A DNA stretch of 64,000 nt, from contig NZ_BMGB01000001.1 of the NCBI RefSeq assembly GCF_014639655.1, forward strand, positions 434,001-498,000, written 5' to 3'. The position numbers and the translations under genes were made by a program. Positions 54,884-63,908 of the stretch are shown here, piece after piece. How positions within the stretch are numbered: position 1 is the first letter of the stretch; the number at the start of each line of letters is the position of its first letter. The notes under the pieces were generated by a model that was not told where the DNA came from, searched no databases, and saw nothing but the letters and a program-made list of their open reading frames with translations. This DNA comes from Conyzicola nivalis. GTDB lineage: Bacteria > Actinomycetota > Actinomycetes > Actinomycetales > Microbacteriaceae.

Positions 54884-57220
54884 ATGAGCACTCCCTTCCC
54901 CACGGGCACCATCCTCGGCTACCCGCGCATCGGGCGCCGTCGCGAACTCAAGAAGGCCGTCGAAGCCTTCTGGGCCGGTCGCATCAGCGCCGAGGAGCTC
55001 GAGACCGCGGCGGCCGAGCTGCGCGCCGTCACCCGCGAGCGTCTCGTCTCGCTGGGGCTGGGCGCCACGGATTCCTCGATCCCCGAGGCGTTCTCGTTCT
55101 ATGACCAGGTTCTGGATGCCGCGGTGACGGTGGGCGCGGTGCCCTCGCGTTTCGAACGACTCGTCCGCGAAGACGGAACCCTCGATCTCGCCGGCTACTT
55201 CACGATCGCCCGCGGCGAGGGCAACGACGTGCCAGCGGAGATGACGAAGTGGTTCGACTCGAACTACCACTACCTCGTGCCCGAGATCGCACCGGAGACA
55301 CGGTTCCACCTCGCCTCCGACCGGCTGCTGCGCGAGGTCGCCGAGGCCACCACGAGCGGGTACCGCACCCGGCCCGTGATCGTGGGTCCGGTCACCTTCC
55401 TGCTGCTCAGCAAGCCGAGCGAGGGCGCGCCGGAGGGCTACCGGCCGCTCGACCGTCTCGACGACCTGCTGCCCGTCTACGCGGAGCTCATCGCCGGCCT
55501 CACCGCCGTGGGCGCAGAGTGGGTGCAGTTCGACGAGCCCGCGCTGGTGAGCGAGTCGATCGAGGTCGACCGCGCCGCGGTGCTCGAGGCCACGGCGCGC
55601 GCGTACGAGCTGCTCGGGGCGGTGCCCGCGCGCCCGCAGATCTTCGTCGCGGCTCCATACGGCTCGCTCGACGACGCCCTGCCGGTGCTCCTCGCGTCGC
55701 CGGTCGAGGCGATCGGGCTCGACCTGGTGAAGGGAGCGGTCCCTGAGCTCACCTCGGTCCCTGAGCTTGTCGAAGGGACCACCAAGACCCTCGTTGGCGG
55801 CGTCGTCGACGGCCACAACATCTGGCGCGGCGACCTCGACGCCGCCTTCGGCACACTCGAGTCGCTGCGCACGCTGACCCCGAACGTCGCCGTGTCGAGC
55901 TCGACGAGCCTGTTCCACACCCCGCACTCGATCGCCGACGAGCCCGACCTCGACGACCGGCTGAAGAGCTGGCTGGCCTTCGCCGACGAGAAGGTCGCTC
56001 AGATCGCCGCCCTGGCCACGGGGCTGACGCAGGGGCGCGCAGGCATCGAGGAGACGCTGGCTGCAGCATCCGCGGCTCTGAACGACCGCCGCGACGCTCC
56101 GGGCGTGCGCGACGGAGCTGTGCGCACGCGCGCCGCTGCCCTCACGCCGGCGGACTTCAGCCGGGGCGACTACGCCGAGCGTCTCGAGGCGCAGGAGACC
56201 GCGCTCGGCCTGCCGTTCCTTCCCACCACGACCATCGGGTCGTTCCCGCAGACCGGCGACATCCGCAATGCGCGAGCCGCCAACGCGCGCGGCGAGATCA
56301 GCGACGCCGAGTACAACGACTTCCTCAGGGCGGAGATCCGCTCGGTCGTCGACCTGCAGGAGGAGATCGGCATCGACGTCATCGTGCACGGCGAGCCGGA
56401 ACGCAACGACATGGTGCAGTACTTCGCCGAGCACCTCGACGGCTTCTCCGTCACCCAGAACGGCTGGGTGCAGTCGTACGGCAGCCGCTGCACGCGTCCG
56501 TCGCTACTCTGGGGCGACGTCTCGCGGCCGGCACCGATCACGGTCGGCTGGAGCGCCTACACGCAGAGCCTCACCGAGAAGCCGGTCAAGGGCATGCTCA
56601 CCGGCCCCGTCACGATCCTCGCCTGGAGCTTCGTGCGCGACGACCAGCCGCTCGCCGACACCGCCAACCAGGTGGCGCTCGCCCTGCGCGACGAGATCGC
56701 CGACCTCGAGAGTGCCGGCATCGGTGTCATCCAGGTCGACGAGCCGGCGCTGCGTGAGCTGTTGCCGCTGAAGAAGGCCGACCAGGACTCGTACCTCGAC
56801 TGGTCGGTCGGCTCGTTCCGGCTCGCCACCGCGGGTGTCGCGAAGCAGACGCAGATCCACACGCACCTCTGCTACTCGGAGTTCGGCGTGGTGATCGACG
56901 CCATCAACCGGCTCGACGCCGACGTCACGTCGATCGAGGCGGCGCGTTCGAAGATGGAGGTCGTGCCCGACATCAAGTCGTCCGGCTTCGGCCGTGGCAT
57001 CGGGCCGGGCGTCTACGACATCCACTCGCCGCGTGTGCCCTCGGTCGACGAGGTGACGTCGCTGTTGGAGACCGCACTGGCGTCGATCCCGTCGCGACAG
57101 ATCTGGGTCAACCCCGACTGCGGGCTCAAGACGCGCGGCTACACCGAGACCGTCGACTCGCTGCGCAACGTCGTCGCGGCGACGAAGGCGGTGCGCGAGA
57201 GGGTCGGCGTCAGCGCCTGA
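54884..57220 (+). CDS. metE: Cobalamin-independent methionine synthase
   Basis: The start ATG 54884 follows AAGGAACG, giving 778 aa. Both halves are present: the N-terminal GYPRIGRRRELKKAVEAFW and the C-terminal zinc domain with HTHLCYSEF and NPDCGLKTRGY (His/Cys ligands). It transfers the methyl group from methyltetrahydrofolate polyglutamate to homocysteine. Around residues 285-300 the product contains PELTSVPELVEGTT, encoded by a short dispersed repeat inserted in frame, just before the conserved VDGHNIWRGD segment. Confidence 0.96.
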   Translation: MSTPFPTGTILGYPRIGRRRELKKAVEAFWAGRISAEELETAAAELRAVTRERLVSLGLGATDSSIPEAFSFYDQVLDAAVTVGAVPSRFERLVREDGTLDLAGYFTIARGEGNDVPAEMTKWFDSNYHYLVPEIAPETRFHLASDRLLREVAEATTSGYRTRPVIVGPVTFLLLSKPSEGAPEGYRPLDRLDDLLPVYAELIAGLTAVGAEWVQFDEPALVSESIEVDRAAVLEATARAYELLGAVPARPQIFVAAPYGSLDDALPVLLASPVEAIGLDLVKGAVPELTSVPELVEGTTKTLVGGVVDGHNIWRGDLDAAFGTLESLRTLTPNVAVSSSTSLFHTPHSIADEPDLDDRLKSWLAFADEKVAQIAALATGLTQGRAGIEETLAAASAALNDRRDAPGVRDGAVRTRAAALTPADFSRGDYAERLEAQETALGLPFLPTTTIGSFPQTGDIRNARAANARGEISDAEYNDFLRAEIRSVVDLQEEIGIDVIVHGEPERNDMVQYFAEHLDGFSVTQNGWVQSYGSRCTRPSLLWGDVSRPAPITVGWSAYTQSLTEKPVKGMLTGPVTILAWSFVRDDQPLADTANQVALALRDEIADLESAGIGVIQVDEPALRELLPLKKADQDSYLDWSVGSFRLATAGVAKQTQIHTHLCYSEFGVVIDAINRLDADVTSIEAARSKMEVVPDIKSSGFGRGIGPGVYDIHSPRVPSVDEVTSLLETALASIPSRQIWVNPDCGLKTRGYTETVDSLRNVVAATKAVRERVGVSA
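55739..55780 (+). repeat. Dispersed short palindromic repeat inserted in metE
   Basis: A partial copy at 55739-55750 and a full copy at 55756-55780 with ends GGTCCCT and AGGGACC surround the core GAGCTTGTCGAAG. The reading frame is kept and yields VPELVEG. Confidence 0.75.
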
Positions 57221-57245
57221 GCGCCCGGACCGCGGCGGTTCGACA

Positions 57246-57317
57246 GGACCGGACGCCCGGTCCGACGCGTGAACAGGGCGGATGCGCCTCGCGCGGCGCA
57301 TCCGCCCCTGTTCACGC
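57246..57317 (+). terminator. Hairpin cluster after metE
   Basis: A 7-bp stem GGACCGG/CCGGTCC (57246-57263) is followed by a very long stem with arms 57267-57288 and 57295-57317, matching except for one missing G, around a six-base loop. No T-run follows, but the position between metE and an unrelated gene suggests a terminator or transcript-end structure. Confidence 0.6.
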
Positions 57318-57357
57318 GCCCCTGTTGACGCGGGGTCCGGCCCTGCCACAATGACTC

Positions 57358-58137
57358 GTGCCATTCACCCCGAGCCACGCGGCGGCGATCCTGCCCTTCG
57401 CCCGCACGCCGCTCGTGCCCGCCGCGCTCGTGGTCGGCAGCGTCATGCCCGACCTGTTCTACTTCGTGCCCGGCGACGTCGAGCGGGGGTTCTCGCACTC
57501 CCTGATCGGCGCGGTCACGCTCGACCTCGGCGTCGGGATGATCGTCTTCGCGCTCTGGCAGGTCGTGTTCCGCCGGCCCGCGGGCGACTTCGCGCCGTAC
57601 TGGCTTCGGGCGCGGCTTCCGAGATCGCGCGCCCGCCCCTCGGCCGACTATGTCGCGCTCGCGGCGGCATCCATACTCATCGGCATAGCGACGCACCTTG
57701 TGTGGGACGCCTTCACACACAGGGGTTGGCTGACCGGCGCGGCACCGTGGACCGGAGCCGAGCTCGGTGGGCTGCCGTTGGTCACGTGGCTGCAGCACGC
57801 GAGTTCCGTGCTCGGTGCGCTGTTTCTGGGCGTGTGGTTCGTGCTCTGGGTGCGACGAACGCCCCAGGGCGAGGTCGACGCGAGCCGCCTCGACCGGCGT
57901 AGCCGAATCGCGGGATGGGCCGTCGTCGGCGTGCCCGTACTCGCCGTCGGAGCGGGCTACTGGGTATGGAGAATGGGCGAGGGGGTGGTCCCGCTCGACC
58001 CGCACCTGCTCTTTTCGACCGCGCGGCTCTGCATCGGTTCGGCGGCGCTGCTCGCGGTGCTGCTGTGCCTCGGCTGGTGGGCGGCCCGGCCCGGGAGCCG
58101 GAGATCGCCCGACCTCGGCGTGGGCGGCCGGCGCTAG
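57358..58137 (+). CDS. DUF4184 family membrane protein
   Basis: The GTG at 57358 starts a 259-aa protein with the family opening [16 protein letters not shown] and the conserved [22 protein letters not shown] and [12 protein letters not shown]. Six or so hydrophobic helices are present. Acidic and His residues resemble those of metal-dependent membrane hydrolases (DUF457/YdjM-like), but the role is unknown. A CACAAT box five bases before GTG suggests leaderless expression. Its stop overlaps the lexA stop on the opposite strand. Confidence 0.85.
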   Translation: MPFTPSHAAAILPFARTPLVPAALVVGSVMPDLFYFVPGDVERGFSHSLIGAVTLDLGVGMIVFALWQVVFRRPAGDFAPYWLRARLPRSRARPSADYVALAAASILIGIATHLVWDAFTHRGWLTGAAPWTGAELGGLPLVTWLQHASSVLGALFLGVWFVLWVRRTPQGEVDASRLDRRSRIAGWAVVGVPVLAVGAGYWVWRMGEGVVPLDPHLLFSTARLCIGSAALLAVLLCLGWWAARPGSRRSPDLGVGGRR

Positions 58138-58832
58138 ACCGAGCGCAGTACCGCGACGACCTTGCCGAGCACCTCGGCGAAGTCGCCGAGGATGGGGGCG
58201 AACTGGCTGTTGCGGGGGAGCAACCAGGTGTGGCCGTCGCGCTGTTGGAATACCTTGACGGTCGCCTCGTCGTCGAGCATCGCCGCGACGATGTCGCCGT
58301 TCTCCGCGTTCTTCTGCTGGCGCACGACGATCCAGTCGCCGTCGCAGATGGCCGCGTCGATCATCGAGTCGCCGACGACCTTGAGCATAAAGAGCTCGCC
58401 CTTGCCGACGAGCTGGCGGGGGAGCGGGAAGACCTCATCGATCTGCTGCTCGGCGGTGATCGGGATACCGGCCGCGATGCGACCGACCAGCGGCACCATC
58501 GCGGCGTCGCCGACCGAGGGGGCGTAACCCGTGCTCTCCGGTGCATCCGACTCCTGTGTCGGCATCTCGATGAGCACCTCGAGGGCGCGGGGGCGCTTGG
58601 GGTCGCGGCGCAGGTAGCCGCTGAGTTCGAGCTGGTTGAGCTGGTGAGTGACGCTCGAGAGGGAGGAGAGCCCAACAGCGTCGCCGATCTCGCGCATGCT
58701 CGGCGGGTAGCCCTGGCTCGCGACCGAGCGCTGGATGACGTCGAGGATGGCGAGCTGCTTGTCGCTCAGGCTCTTGCGTCGTCTGGTCGTCGACCGCTCC
58801 GGAGTGGCGTTGCCGCCGGTCTCGTCGCTCAT
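58134..58832 (-). CDS. lexA: LexA repressor
   Basis: The ATG at 58832 follows GGAG by five bases, giving 232 aa. A winged HTH ([20 protein letters not shown], then [16 protein letters not shown]) binds SOS boxes. The Ala121-Gly122 cleavage site (GRIAAGIP), Ser156 (GDSMIDAAI) and Lys193 (ATVKVFQQ) form the self-cleavage machinery triggered by RecA. Divergent from it is a LysM gene that carries a LexA box. lexA and the DUF4184 gene overlap tail to tail by a few bases. Confidence 0.97.
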   Translation of the reverse strand: MSDETGGNATPERSTTRRRKSLSDKQLAILDVIQRSVASQGYPPSMREIGDAVGLSSLSSVTHQLNQLELSGYLRRDPKRPRALEVLIEMPTQESDAPESTGYAPSVGDAAMVPLVGRIAAGIPITAEQQIDEVFPLPRQLVGKGELFMLKVVGDSMIDAAICDGDWIVVRQQKNAENGDIVAAMLDDEATVKVFQQRDGHTWLLPRNSQFAPILGDFAEVLGKVVAVLRSV

Positions 58833-58980
58833 GTGCACTCCAATGTCGGTGGCTGCTGATTACCTGTTCTCAGACATTCGAAACAGTATCCGCATTATCG
58901 CCTCAAAACAAACACCTATTCGAGTGTGTCGCAGAATCATTCGTCTACATATTCGAATAGTTGCTTGCGGTTGACCTGAT

Positions 58981-58996
58981 TCGAATGTATGTTCGG
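58981..58996 (+). promoter_or_regulatory. LexA (SOS) box between lexA and the LysM gene
   Basis: TCGAATgtatGTTCGG matches the consensus TCGAACnnnnGTTCGA at 10 of 12 positions. It lies 100 bases before the LysM start and just after a -35-like TTGACC (58971-58976). Weaker half-matches at about 58881 and 58941 may serve lexA autoregulation. The whole gap is AT-rich compared with the rest of the window. Confidence 0.75.
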
Positions 58997-59000
58997 AACA

Positions 59001-59046
59001 AAGCTTCGTATCCGGCCCTCCCGGCCGAGGGTCGGATACGACGCTT
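59001..59046 (+). promoter_or_regulatory. Long attenuator-like hairpin in the LysM gene leader
   Basis: AAGC (59001-59004) pairs with GCTT (59043-59046), TCGTATCCG (59006-59014) with CGGATACGA (59033-59041), and CCTC with GAGG inside, followed by TTCA. It lies between the SOS box and the ribosome site, where it could act as a terminator or attenuator. Confidence 0.7.
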
Positions 59047-59095
59047 TTCACGAACGAACAGAGTCAGCCAAGCGAGTCACGAGAAGGAGCAGCAC

Positions 59096-59467
59096 ATGAG
59101 CACAGCAGTCGTCACCACCATCACGGAACGTCCGGTCGTTCGTGTCCCCTCCGCACAGCCTCGCCTTCGCATTACGAAGCGTGGCCGCGCCGTGCTCACC
59201 ACGCTCGCGGCGATCCCCGTGGTTGCCGGCGTCATGCTGGTCGCACTCAACGGCGGCGGCGCCACTGCCACGAACTCGAGCGGCGCCGACCTCGAAGAGG
59301 TCACCGTTCAGGCCGGCCAGTCGCTCTGGAGCCTCGCCGAAGACATCGCCCCCGGTGCCGATCCCCGCGACGTGATCAGCGACATCCTTTCGGTCAACCA
59401 GCTCGAGACCGGCAGCGTGCAGGCCGGCCAGCGTCTGATGCTCCCGGCCGAGTACAGCGCCGAATAA
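59096..59467 (+). CDS. Small LysM membrane protein, probable SOS division suppressor
   Basis: The ATG at 59096 follows GAAGGAG, giving 123 aa with one membrane helix at about residues 33-51 and a LysM domain at about 68-118 (VTVQAGQSLWSLAEDIAPGA, then LSVNQL and LMLPAEY). Divergent linkage to lexA is shared by mycobacterial Rv2719c (ChiZ), corynebacterial DivS-type genes and Bacillus YneA, small SOS-induced inhibitors of cell division. The LexA box upstream supports the same role. Peptidoglycan binding by LysM is expected; hydrolase activity is not suggested by any visible motif. Confidence 0.85.
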   Translation: MSTAVVTTITERPVVRVPSAQPRLRITKRGRAVLTTLAAIPVVAGVMLVALNGGGATATNSSGADLEEVTVQAGQSLWSLAEDIAPGADPRDVISDILSVNQLETGSVQAGQRLMLPAEYSAE

Positions 59468-59553
59468 GCGTCGGAACAGCGCCGAATAGGCAGCTGTACA
59501 GCGCCGAGCGGGCAACCCGGCCCGCGGCGCAGCATCGCGCGGGCCACCGGCCA

Positions 59554-59559
59554 TACGAT
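59554..59559 (+). promoter_or_regulatory. -10 box for a leaderless hisC mRNA
   Basis: TACGAT ends six bases before GTG 59566; no ribosome site. Confidence 0.5.
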
Positions 59560-59565
59560 TGAGCA

Positions 59566-60666
59566 GTGGTAAACCTCTCCGATCTCCCCATCCGTGACGA
59601 CCTCCGCGGTCTCGAGCCCTACGGCGCCCCCCAGAAGCCCGTGCGCATCGCGTTGAACGTGAACGAGAATTCGCACCCGATTCCCGAGGCCGTGGCCCAA
59701 GACATCGTCGAGTCGCTCGCGGCGGCTATCCTCACGGTGAACCGCTACCCCGACCGCGAATTCACCGAGCTGCGCGAGTCGCTCGCTCGCTACCTCAACC
59801 CCGGGCTGCCCGCCGACAAGGCGCTCACCGCCGACAACCTCTGGGCGGCGAACGGTTCGAACGAGGTGCTGCAACAGATCCTGCAGGCCTTCGGAGGCCC
59901 GGGCCGCAGCGTGCTGGCGTTCCCGCCCACGTACTCGATGCACAAGATCCTCGCCTCCGGCACCGGCACCCGCTGGATCGCGGGGGAGCGCGACGCCGGC
60001 TACGAGATCTCGCCCGAGACGGTCACCCGGTGGATCGACGAGACCACGCCCGACCTCGTTTTCCTGTGCGCGCCGAACAACCCCACGGGAACCGGCGTCT
60101 CGCTCGAGACCATCGAGGCTGCCTATAACGCGACCGACGGCATCGTCGTGGTCGACGAAGCCTACGCGGAGTTCGCGGGCGACGACGAACCCAGCGCGAT
60201 CACCCTCCTCGACGGACGCCCGCGCTTGCTCGTCTCGCGCACCATGAGCAAGGCGTTCGCCTTCGCGGGGGCTCGCGTCGGCTACCTCGCCGCCGATCCC
60301 GCGGTGAACGACGCGCTGCGTCTCGTGCGCCTGCCCTACCACCTGTCCGCGCTCACCCAGGCCGCGGCCGTGGCCGCCCTGCGGCACACACCCGAAATGC
60401 TCGCGATGGTCGACGACATTCGGGGCCAGCGCGACCGCCTGCTCGTCGAGCTGCCGAAGCTCGGCTACAGCGTGCTGCCGAGCTCGGCGAACTTCGTGCT
60501 CGCGGGCGGCTTCGACGACCCGAACGCCACCTTCGAGGCGCTGCTGCAACGCGACATCCTCGTTCGCGACATCGGCATCGAAGGCCACCTGCGCATCACG
60601 GCGGGAACCAAGGCCGAGACCACGGCCCTGCTCGACGCGCTCGCGTCGCTGCGGCCCGCGACGTAA
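59566..60666 (+). CDS. hisC: Histidinol-phosphate aminotransferase
   Basis: The 366-aa PLP enzyme shows NVNENSHPIPEAV, APNNPTGTGV, VVDEAYAEF and the PLP Lys in TMSKAFAFAGARVG. It converts imidazole acetol phosphate to histidinol phosphate. It heads the local his cluster hisC-hisB-hisH-hisA. GTG is used as a leaderless start. Confidence 0.95.
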   Translation: MVNLSDLPIRDDLRGLEPYGAPQKPVRIALNVNENSHPIPEAVAQDIVESLAAAILTVNRYPDREFTELRESLARYLNPGLPADKALTADNLWAANGSNEVLQQILQAFGGPGRSVLAFPPTYSMHKILASGTGTRWIAGERDAGYEISPETVTRWIDETTPDLVFLCAPNNPTGTGVSLETIEAAYNATDGIVVVDEAYAEFAGDDEPSAITLLDGRPRLLVSRTMSKAFAFAGARVGYLAADPAVNDALRLVRLPYHLSALTQAAAVAALRHTPEMLAMVDDIRGQRDRLLVELPKLGYSVLPSSANFVLAGGFDDPNATFEALLQRDILVRDIGIEGHLRITAGTKAETTALLDALASLRPAT

Positions 60667-60727
60667 CGAGCCCCACGTGACGACCCCGCCACGTGACGAG
60701 CCCGCCACCCGACAGACCCCGCCTCGA

Positions 60728-60733
60728 TAGAAT
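60728..60733 (+). promoter_or_regulatory. -10 box for a leaderless hisB mRNA
   Basis: TAGAAT ends seven bases before the ATG at 60741, so hisB appears to have its own start of transcription inside the cluster. Confidence 0.5.
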
Positions 60734-60740
60734 TGACAGC

Positions 60741-61349
60741 ATGAGCACCGAACCCCGCGTCGCCAGCATCAAGCGCGCCACGAGCGAGTCCAGCATCGAA
60801 CTGTCGATCAACCTCGACGGTACGGGCGTTTCCGACATCCAGACCTCCGTGCCGTTCTACGACCACATGCTCACCGCGTTCTCGAAGCACTCCCTGATCG
60901 ACCTCACCGTCCGGGCCACGGGCGACACCCACATCGACGTGCACCACACCGTCGAAGACATCGGGATCGCGCTCGGGCAGGCCCTCAAGCAGTCTCTCGG
61001 CGACAAGTCCGGCATCTCCCGGTACGGCGACGCCGTCGTGCCGCTCGACGAGGCGCTCGTGCAGGCCGTCGTCGACATCTCGGGCCGGCCCTACCTCGTG
61101 CACACGGGTGAGCCCGCCGGCTTCGAGATGCACCTCATCGGCGGCCACTTCACCGGGTCGATGGTGCGCCACGTCTTCGAGGCCATCACCTTCAACGCGG
61201 GACTCACCGTGCACATCACCGTTCTCGGAGGCCGCGACCCGCACCACATCGCCGAGGCCGAGTTCAAGGCGTTCGCGCGCGCCATGCGCAAGGCGGTAGA
61301 GCCCGACGCCCGCGTCAACGGCATCCCCTCGACGAAGGGTGCGCTGTGA
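60741..61349 (+). CDS. hisB: Imidazoleglycerol-phosphate dehydratase
   Basis: The start ATG 60741 gives 202 aa, the monofunctional form without the phosphatase domain of E. coli HisB. The duplicated metal motifs [17 protein letters not shown] and [18 protein letters not shown] are intact. It makes imidazole acetol phosphate. Its stop overlaps the hisH GTG, so they are coupled. Confidence 0.96.
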   Translation: MSTEPRVASIKRATSESSIELSINLDGTGVSDIQTSVPFYDHMLTAFSKHSLIDLTVRATGDTHIDVHHTVEDIGIALGQALKQSLGDKSGISRYGDAVVPLDEALVQAVVDISGRPYLVHTGEPAGFEMHLIGGHFTGSMVRHVFEAITFNAGLTVHITVLGGRDPHHIAEAEFKAFARAMRKAVEPDARVNGIPSTKGAL

Positions 61350-61984
61350 GCACCGCCCAGCCCTCCGTCGTTGTGCTCGACTACGGGTCGGGCAACGTGC
61401 ACTCCGCCGCGAAGGCGCTCGAGCTGGCGGGCGCCCGCGTCGAGCTCACCGCCGACCGCGATCGCGCCATGAACGCCGACGGGCTCTTCGTGCCCGGTGT
61501 CGGCGCCTTCTCCGCGGTCGCCGAAGCACTCGCGAAAGTCGGCGGCGGCGCTCTCATCGAGAAGCGCCTCATCGCCGACCGTCCCGTCATGGGCATCTGC
61601 GTGGGTATGCAGGTGATGTTCGAGCACGGCGTCGAGCGCGGAAACCAGGCGCCCGGTCTCGGCGAATGGCCGGGCAGTGTCACCGAGCTCGACGCGCCCG
61701 TTCTGCCGCACATGGGCTGGAACACCGTCGAGGCGCCCGAAGAGTCGAGGCTCTTCGCCGGCATCCACGACGAGCGCTTCTACTTCGTGCACTCCTACGC
61801 GGTGCAGCAGTGGCAGCTCGACCCGCAGCCGCCGTTTACCCCGCCCCTCGTGACGTGGGCGCAGCACGGCGCCAAGTTCATCGCGGCGGTCGAGAACGGT
61901 CCACTCACGGCGACCCAGTTCCACCCCGAGAAATCGGGGGAGCCGGGCATCCGTCTCCTCAAAAACTGGCTCCAGTCTCTCTAA
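61346..61984 (+). CDS. hisH: Imidazole glycerol phosphate synthase, glutaminase subunit
   Basis: The GTG at 61346 overlaps the hisB stop. The 212-aa class I amidotransferase has the nucleophile Cys in [11 protein letters not shown] and the His/Glu pair in [12 protein letters not shown]. It supplies ammonia to HisF, which is not in this window. Confidence 0.96.
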   Translation: MSTAQPSVVVLDYGSGNVHSAAKALELAGARVELTADRDRAMNADGLFVPGVGAFSAVAEALAKVGGGALIEKRLIADRPVMGICVGMQVMFEHGVERGNQAPGLGEWPGSVTELDAPVLPHMGWNTVEAPEESRLFAGIHDERFYFVHSYAVQQWQLDPQPPFTPPLVTWAQHGAKFIAAVENGPLTATQFHPEKSGEPGIRLLKNWLQSL

Positions 61985-62054
61985 GGCGGGCCAACCGGTA
62001 CTATCGAGTGTTTGCGCGCCCGAGTTCGCAATCTCTCCAGAAGAAAGCACGGCA

Positions 62055-62804
62055 ATGAGCGAGTTCACCAGGACCCCCGGTCTCACCCTTCTTCCCGCAG
62101 TCGACGTCGCCGGCGGCAAGGCCGTGCGCCTCACCCAGGGCGAGGCGGGTTCGGAGACGTCGTATGGCAACCCGATGGACGCCGCCGACGAGTGGATCAG
62201 CCAGGGCGCCGAGTGGATCCATCTCGTCGACCTCGACGCGGCGTTCGGCCGCGGTGACAACCGTCACGTGATCGAGAAGGTCATCAAGAATTCGCCGCGC
62301 AGCGTGAACATCGAGCTCTCGGGCGGCATCCGCGACGACGCGAGCCTCGAGGCCGCCCTGCAGACGGGCGCCAAGCGCATCAACCTCGGCACCGCGGCTC
62401 TGGAAAACCCCGAGTGGGCGGCCCACGTCATCGCCGAGTTCGGTGAGGCCGTCGCCGTCGGACTCGACGTGCGCGGCACCACCCTCGCCGCCCGCGGCTG
62501 GACGCAGGAGGGCGGCGACCTCTGGACCGTGCTCGAGCGCCTCGAAGACGCCGGTTGCAGCCGCTACGTCGTCACCGACGTCACCAAGGACGGCACCCTG
62601 CAGGGCCCGAACCTCGACCTGCTCGTCCAGGTCATGGAACGCACCCACAAGCCGGTCATCGCGTCCGGCGGCATCTCGAGCCTCGACGACATCGCCGACC
62701 TGCGCGAGCTCGTTCCGCGTGGCCTCGAGGGCGCGATCCTCGGCAAGTCGCTCTACGCGAAGAACTTCACGCTCGCGGAGGCGCTCGACGTCGCGAACGA
62801 CTGA
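62055..62804 (+). CDS. hisA: Phosphoribosyl isomerase A (HisA/PriA)
   Basis: The 249-aa (beta/alpha)8 barrel shows [44 protein letters not shown] and [14 protein letters not shown]. In actinobacteria this enzyme, called PriA, often serves both histidine (ProFAR isomerisation) and tryptophan (PRA isomerisation) when trpF is missing. Whether this genome lacks trpF cannot be seen here. It is the last his gene of the cluster before an SseB-type gene two bases on. Confidence 0.94.
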   Translation: MSEFTRTPGLTLLPAVDVAGGKAVRLTQGEAGSETSYGNPMDAADEWISQGAEWIHLVDLDAAFGRGDNRHVIEKVIKNSPRSVNIELSGGIRDDASLEAALQTGAKRINLGTAALENPEWAAHVIAEFGEAVAVGLDVRGTTLAARGWTQEGGDLWTVLERLEDAGCSRYVVTDVTKDGTLQGPNLDLLVQVMERTHKPVIASGGISSLDDIADLRELVPRGLEGAILGKSLYAKNFTLAEALDVAND

Positions 62805-62806
62805 TC

Positions 62807-63604
62807 ATGGCTGAGCGCGAGATTCCGGGGCATCACGGCCACCACCCTCAGGGCGGTGCCGACTCCGCCGGAACCCCGTGGGCCGGCCGCCATTTCGAAC
62901 CCAATACGAGTTCGGATGACGACGGCTCGGCGCCGGAGCGGCTGATCGAGGCGTTGCGCCGGTTCTCGAGTGGCGAACTGGGGGAGTCGGAGGTCGTCGA
63001 CGCCCTGCGTGAGTCGCGGCTGCTCATCCCGCTCGTCGCGCACCTGGGCGAGGCCGGACTCAACGAGCACGGCGTCGTCATCGACAAGACGCAGGAGCTG
63101 TCGATCATCACGGTCGCCGGGCCCGACGGGCGCAACGTGCTTCCCGTGTTCACCTCCGTGACCGCGATGAGCCACTGGAACCCCAAGGCGCGACCGGTGC
63201 CCGCCGCCGGAACGCGCGTCGCCCTCGCCGCGGCGAGCGAGCATACCGAGCTGGTCGTGCTCGACCCCACTTCGCCGACCGAGTTCGTGATCCGTCGACC
63301 CGCGCTGTGGGCGATCGCCCAGGGGCAGTCGTGGACGCCGAGCTTCCGCGATGAGGCCGTTCTCGACGCCTTCGCGGATGCCGCGGCTGGCGAACCGGCG
63401 GTGCGCAGCGTCGCCCTGGCGGCCGGAGACCCATCGGCGCGCCTGGCCGGCCCCGAGCTGGTCGTCCAGCTCGCCCTGGCCGACGGCCTCAGCCGGCACG
63501 AGCTCGACGCCGTCGTGTCGCGTATGCAGCAGAAATGGGTGGCGAGCGAGATCATCGCGACCCGCGTCGACTCGATGCGCGTGCAGCTCGTGAGCGCGAG
63601 CTAG
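62807..63604 (+). CDS. SseB-family protein
   Basis: The ATG at 62807, two bases after hisA, gives 265 aa. The SseB N-terminal-type domain runs from about residue 50 (LIEALRRFSSGELGESEVVD, then VLPVFTSVTAMSHWNP, a hallmark). A C-terminal domain (about 165-260) has no clear match. An His/Gly-rich opening (HHGHHPQGG) is notable. SseB proteins are widespread next to hisA and infC in actinobacteria; the biochemical role is not known. Confidence 0.85.
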   Translation: MAEREIPGHHGHHPQGGADSAGTPWAGRHFEPNTSSDDDGSAPERLIEALRRFSSGELGESEVVDALRESRLLIPLVAHLGEAGLNEHGVVIDKTQELSIITVAGPDGRNVLPVFTSVTAMSHWNPKARPVPAAGTRVALAAASEHTELVVLDPTSPTEFVIRRPALWAIAQGQSWTPSFRDEAVLDAFADAAAGEPAVRSVALAAGDPSARLAGPELVVQLALADGLSRHELDAVVSRMQQKWVASEIIATRVDSMRVQLVSAS

Positions 63605-63623
63605 CAGGGCCTACAGCGAGGGG

Positions 63624-63908
63624 CTACTCTTCCGCGTCTTTCGAACGCGGCGCCTTCGGGTTCGGCCGCAGGGCCGCTCCGAACAGTCGCCTCAGCGCGC
63701 CGCCCTTCGTCGTCGGGCTGTTGCGCACCGGAAACTGCGACGCGAACTCGGCCGGCGTGCCGAACTCGTCTTCCGCGGGCTTACCCGTCTTCTTCGTATA
63801 GGCACGCAGCTCGGTCAGCGAACTCGCGATCTCCTGCTCGGTCTGGCCGCGCATGCGCAGGTGCAGCACGAGTTCGCGCTCGTACTTGGCCGCGTCGTTG
63901 TCTGTCAT
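63624..63908 (-). CDS. Small HAAS/DUF1700-like protein
   Basis: The ATG at 63908 is preceded by a purine-rich GGAGAATCGGAAG, giving 94 aa. The segment KYERELVLHLRMRGQTEQEI followed by EFGTPAEFASQF resembles the HAAS (DUF1700) signalling domain found N-terminal to membrane domains; here a basic tail (RRLFGAALRPNPKAP) follows instead of TM helices. It faces the SseB gene tail to tail. Role unknown. Confidence 0.68.
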   Translation of the reverse strand: MTDNDAAKYERELVLHLRMRGQTEQEIASSLTELRAYTKKTGKPAEDEFGTPAEFASQFPVRNSPTTKGGALRRLFGAALRPNPKAPRSKDAEE

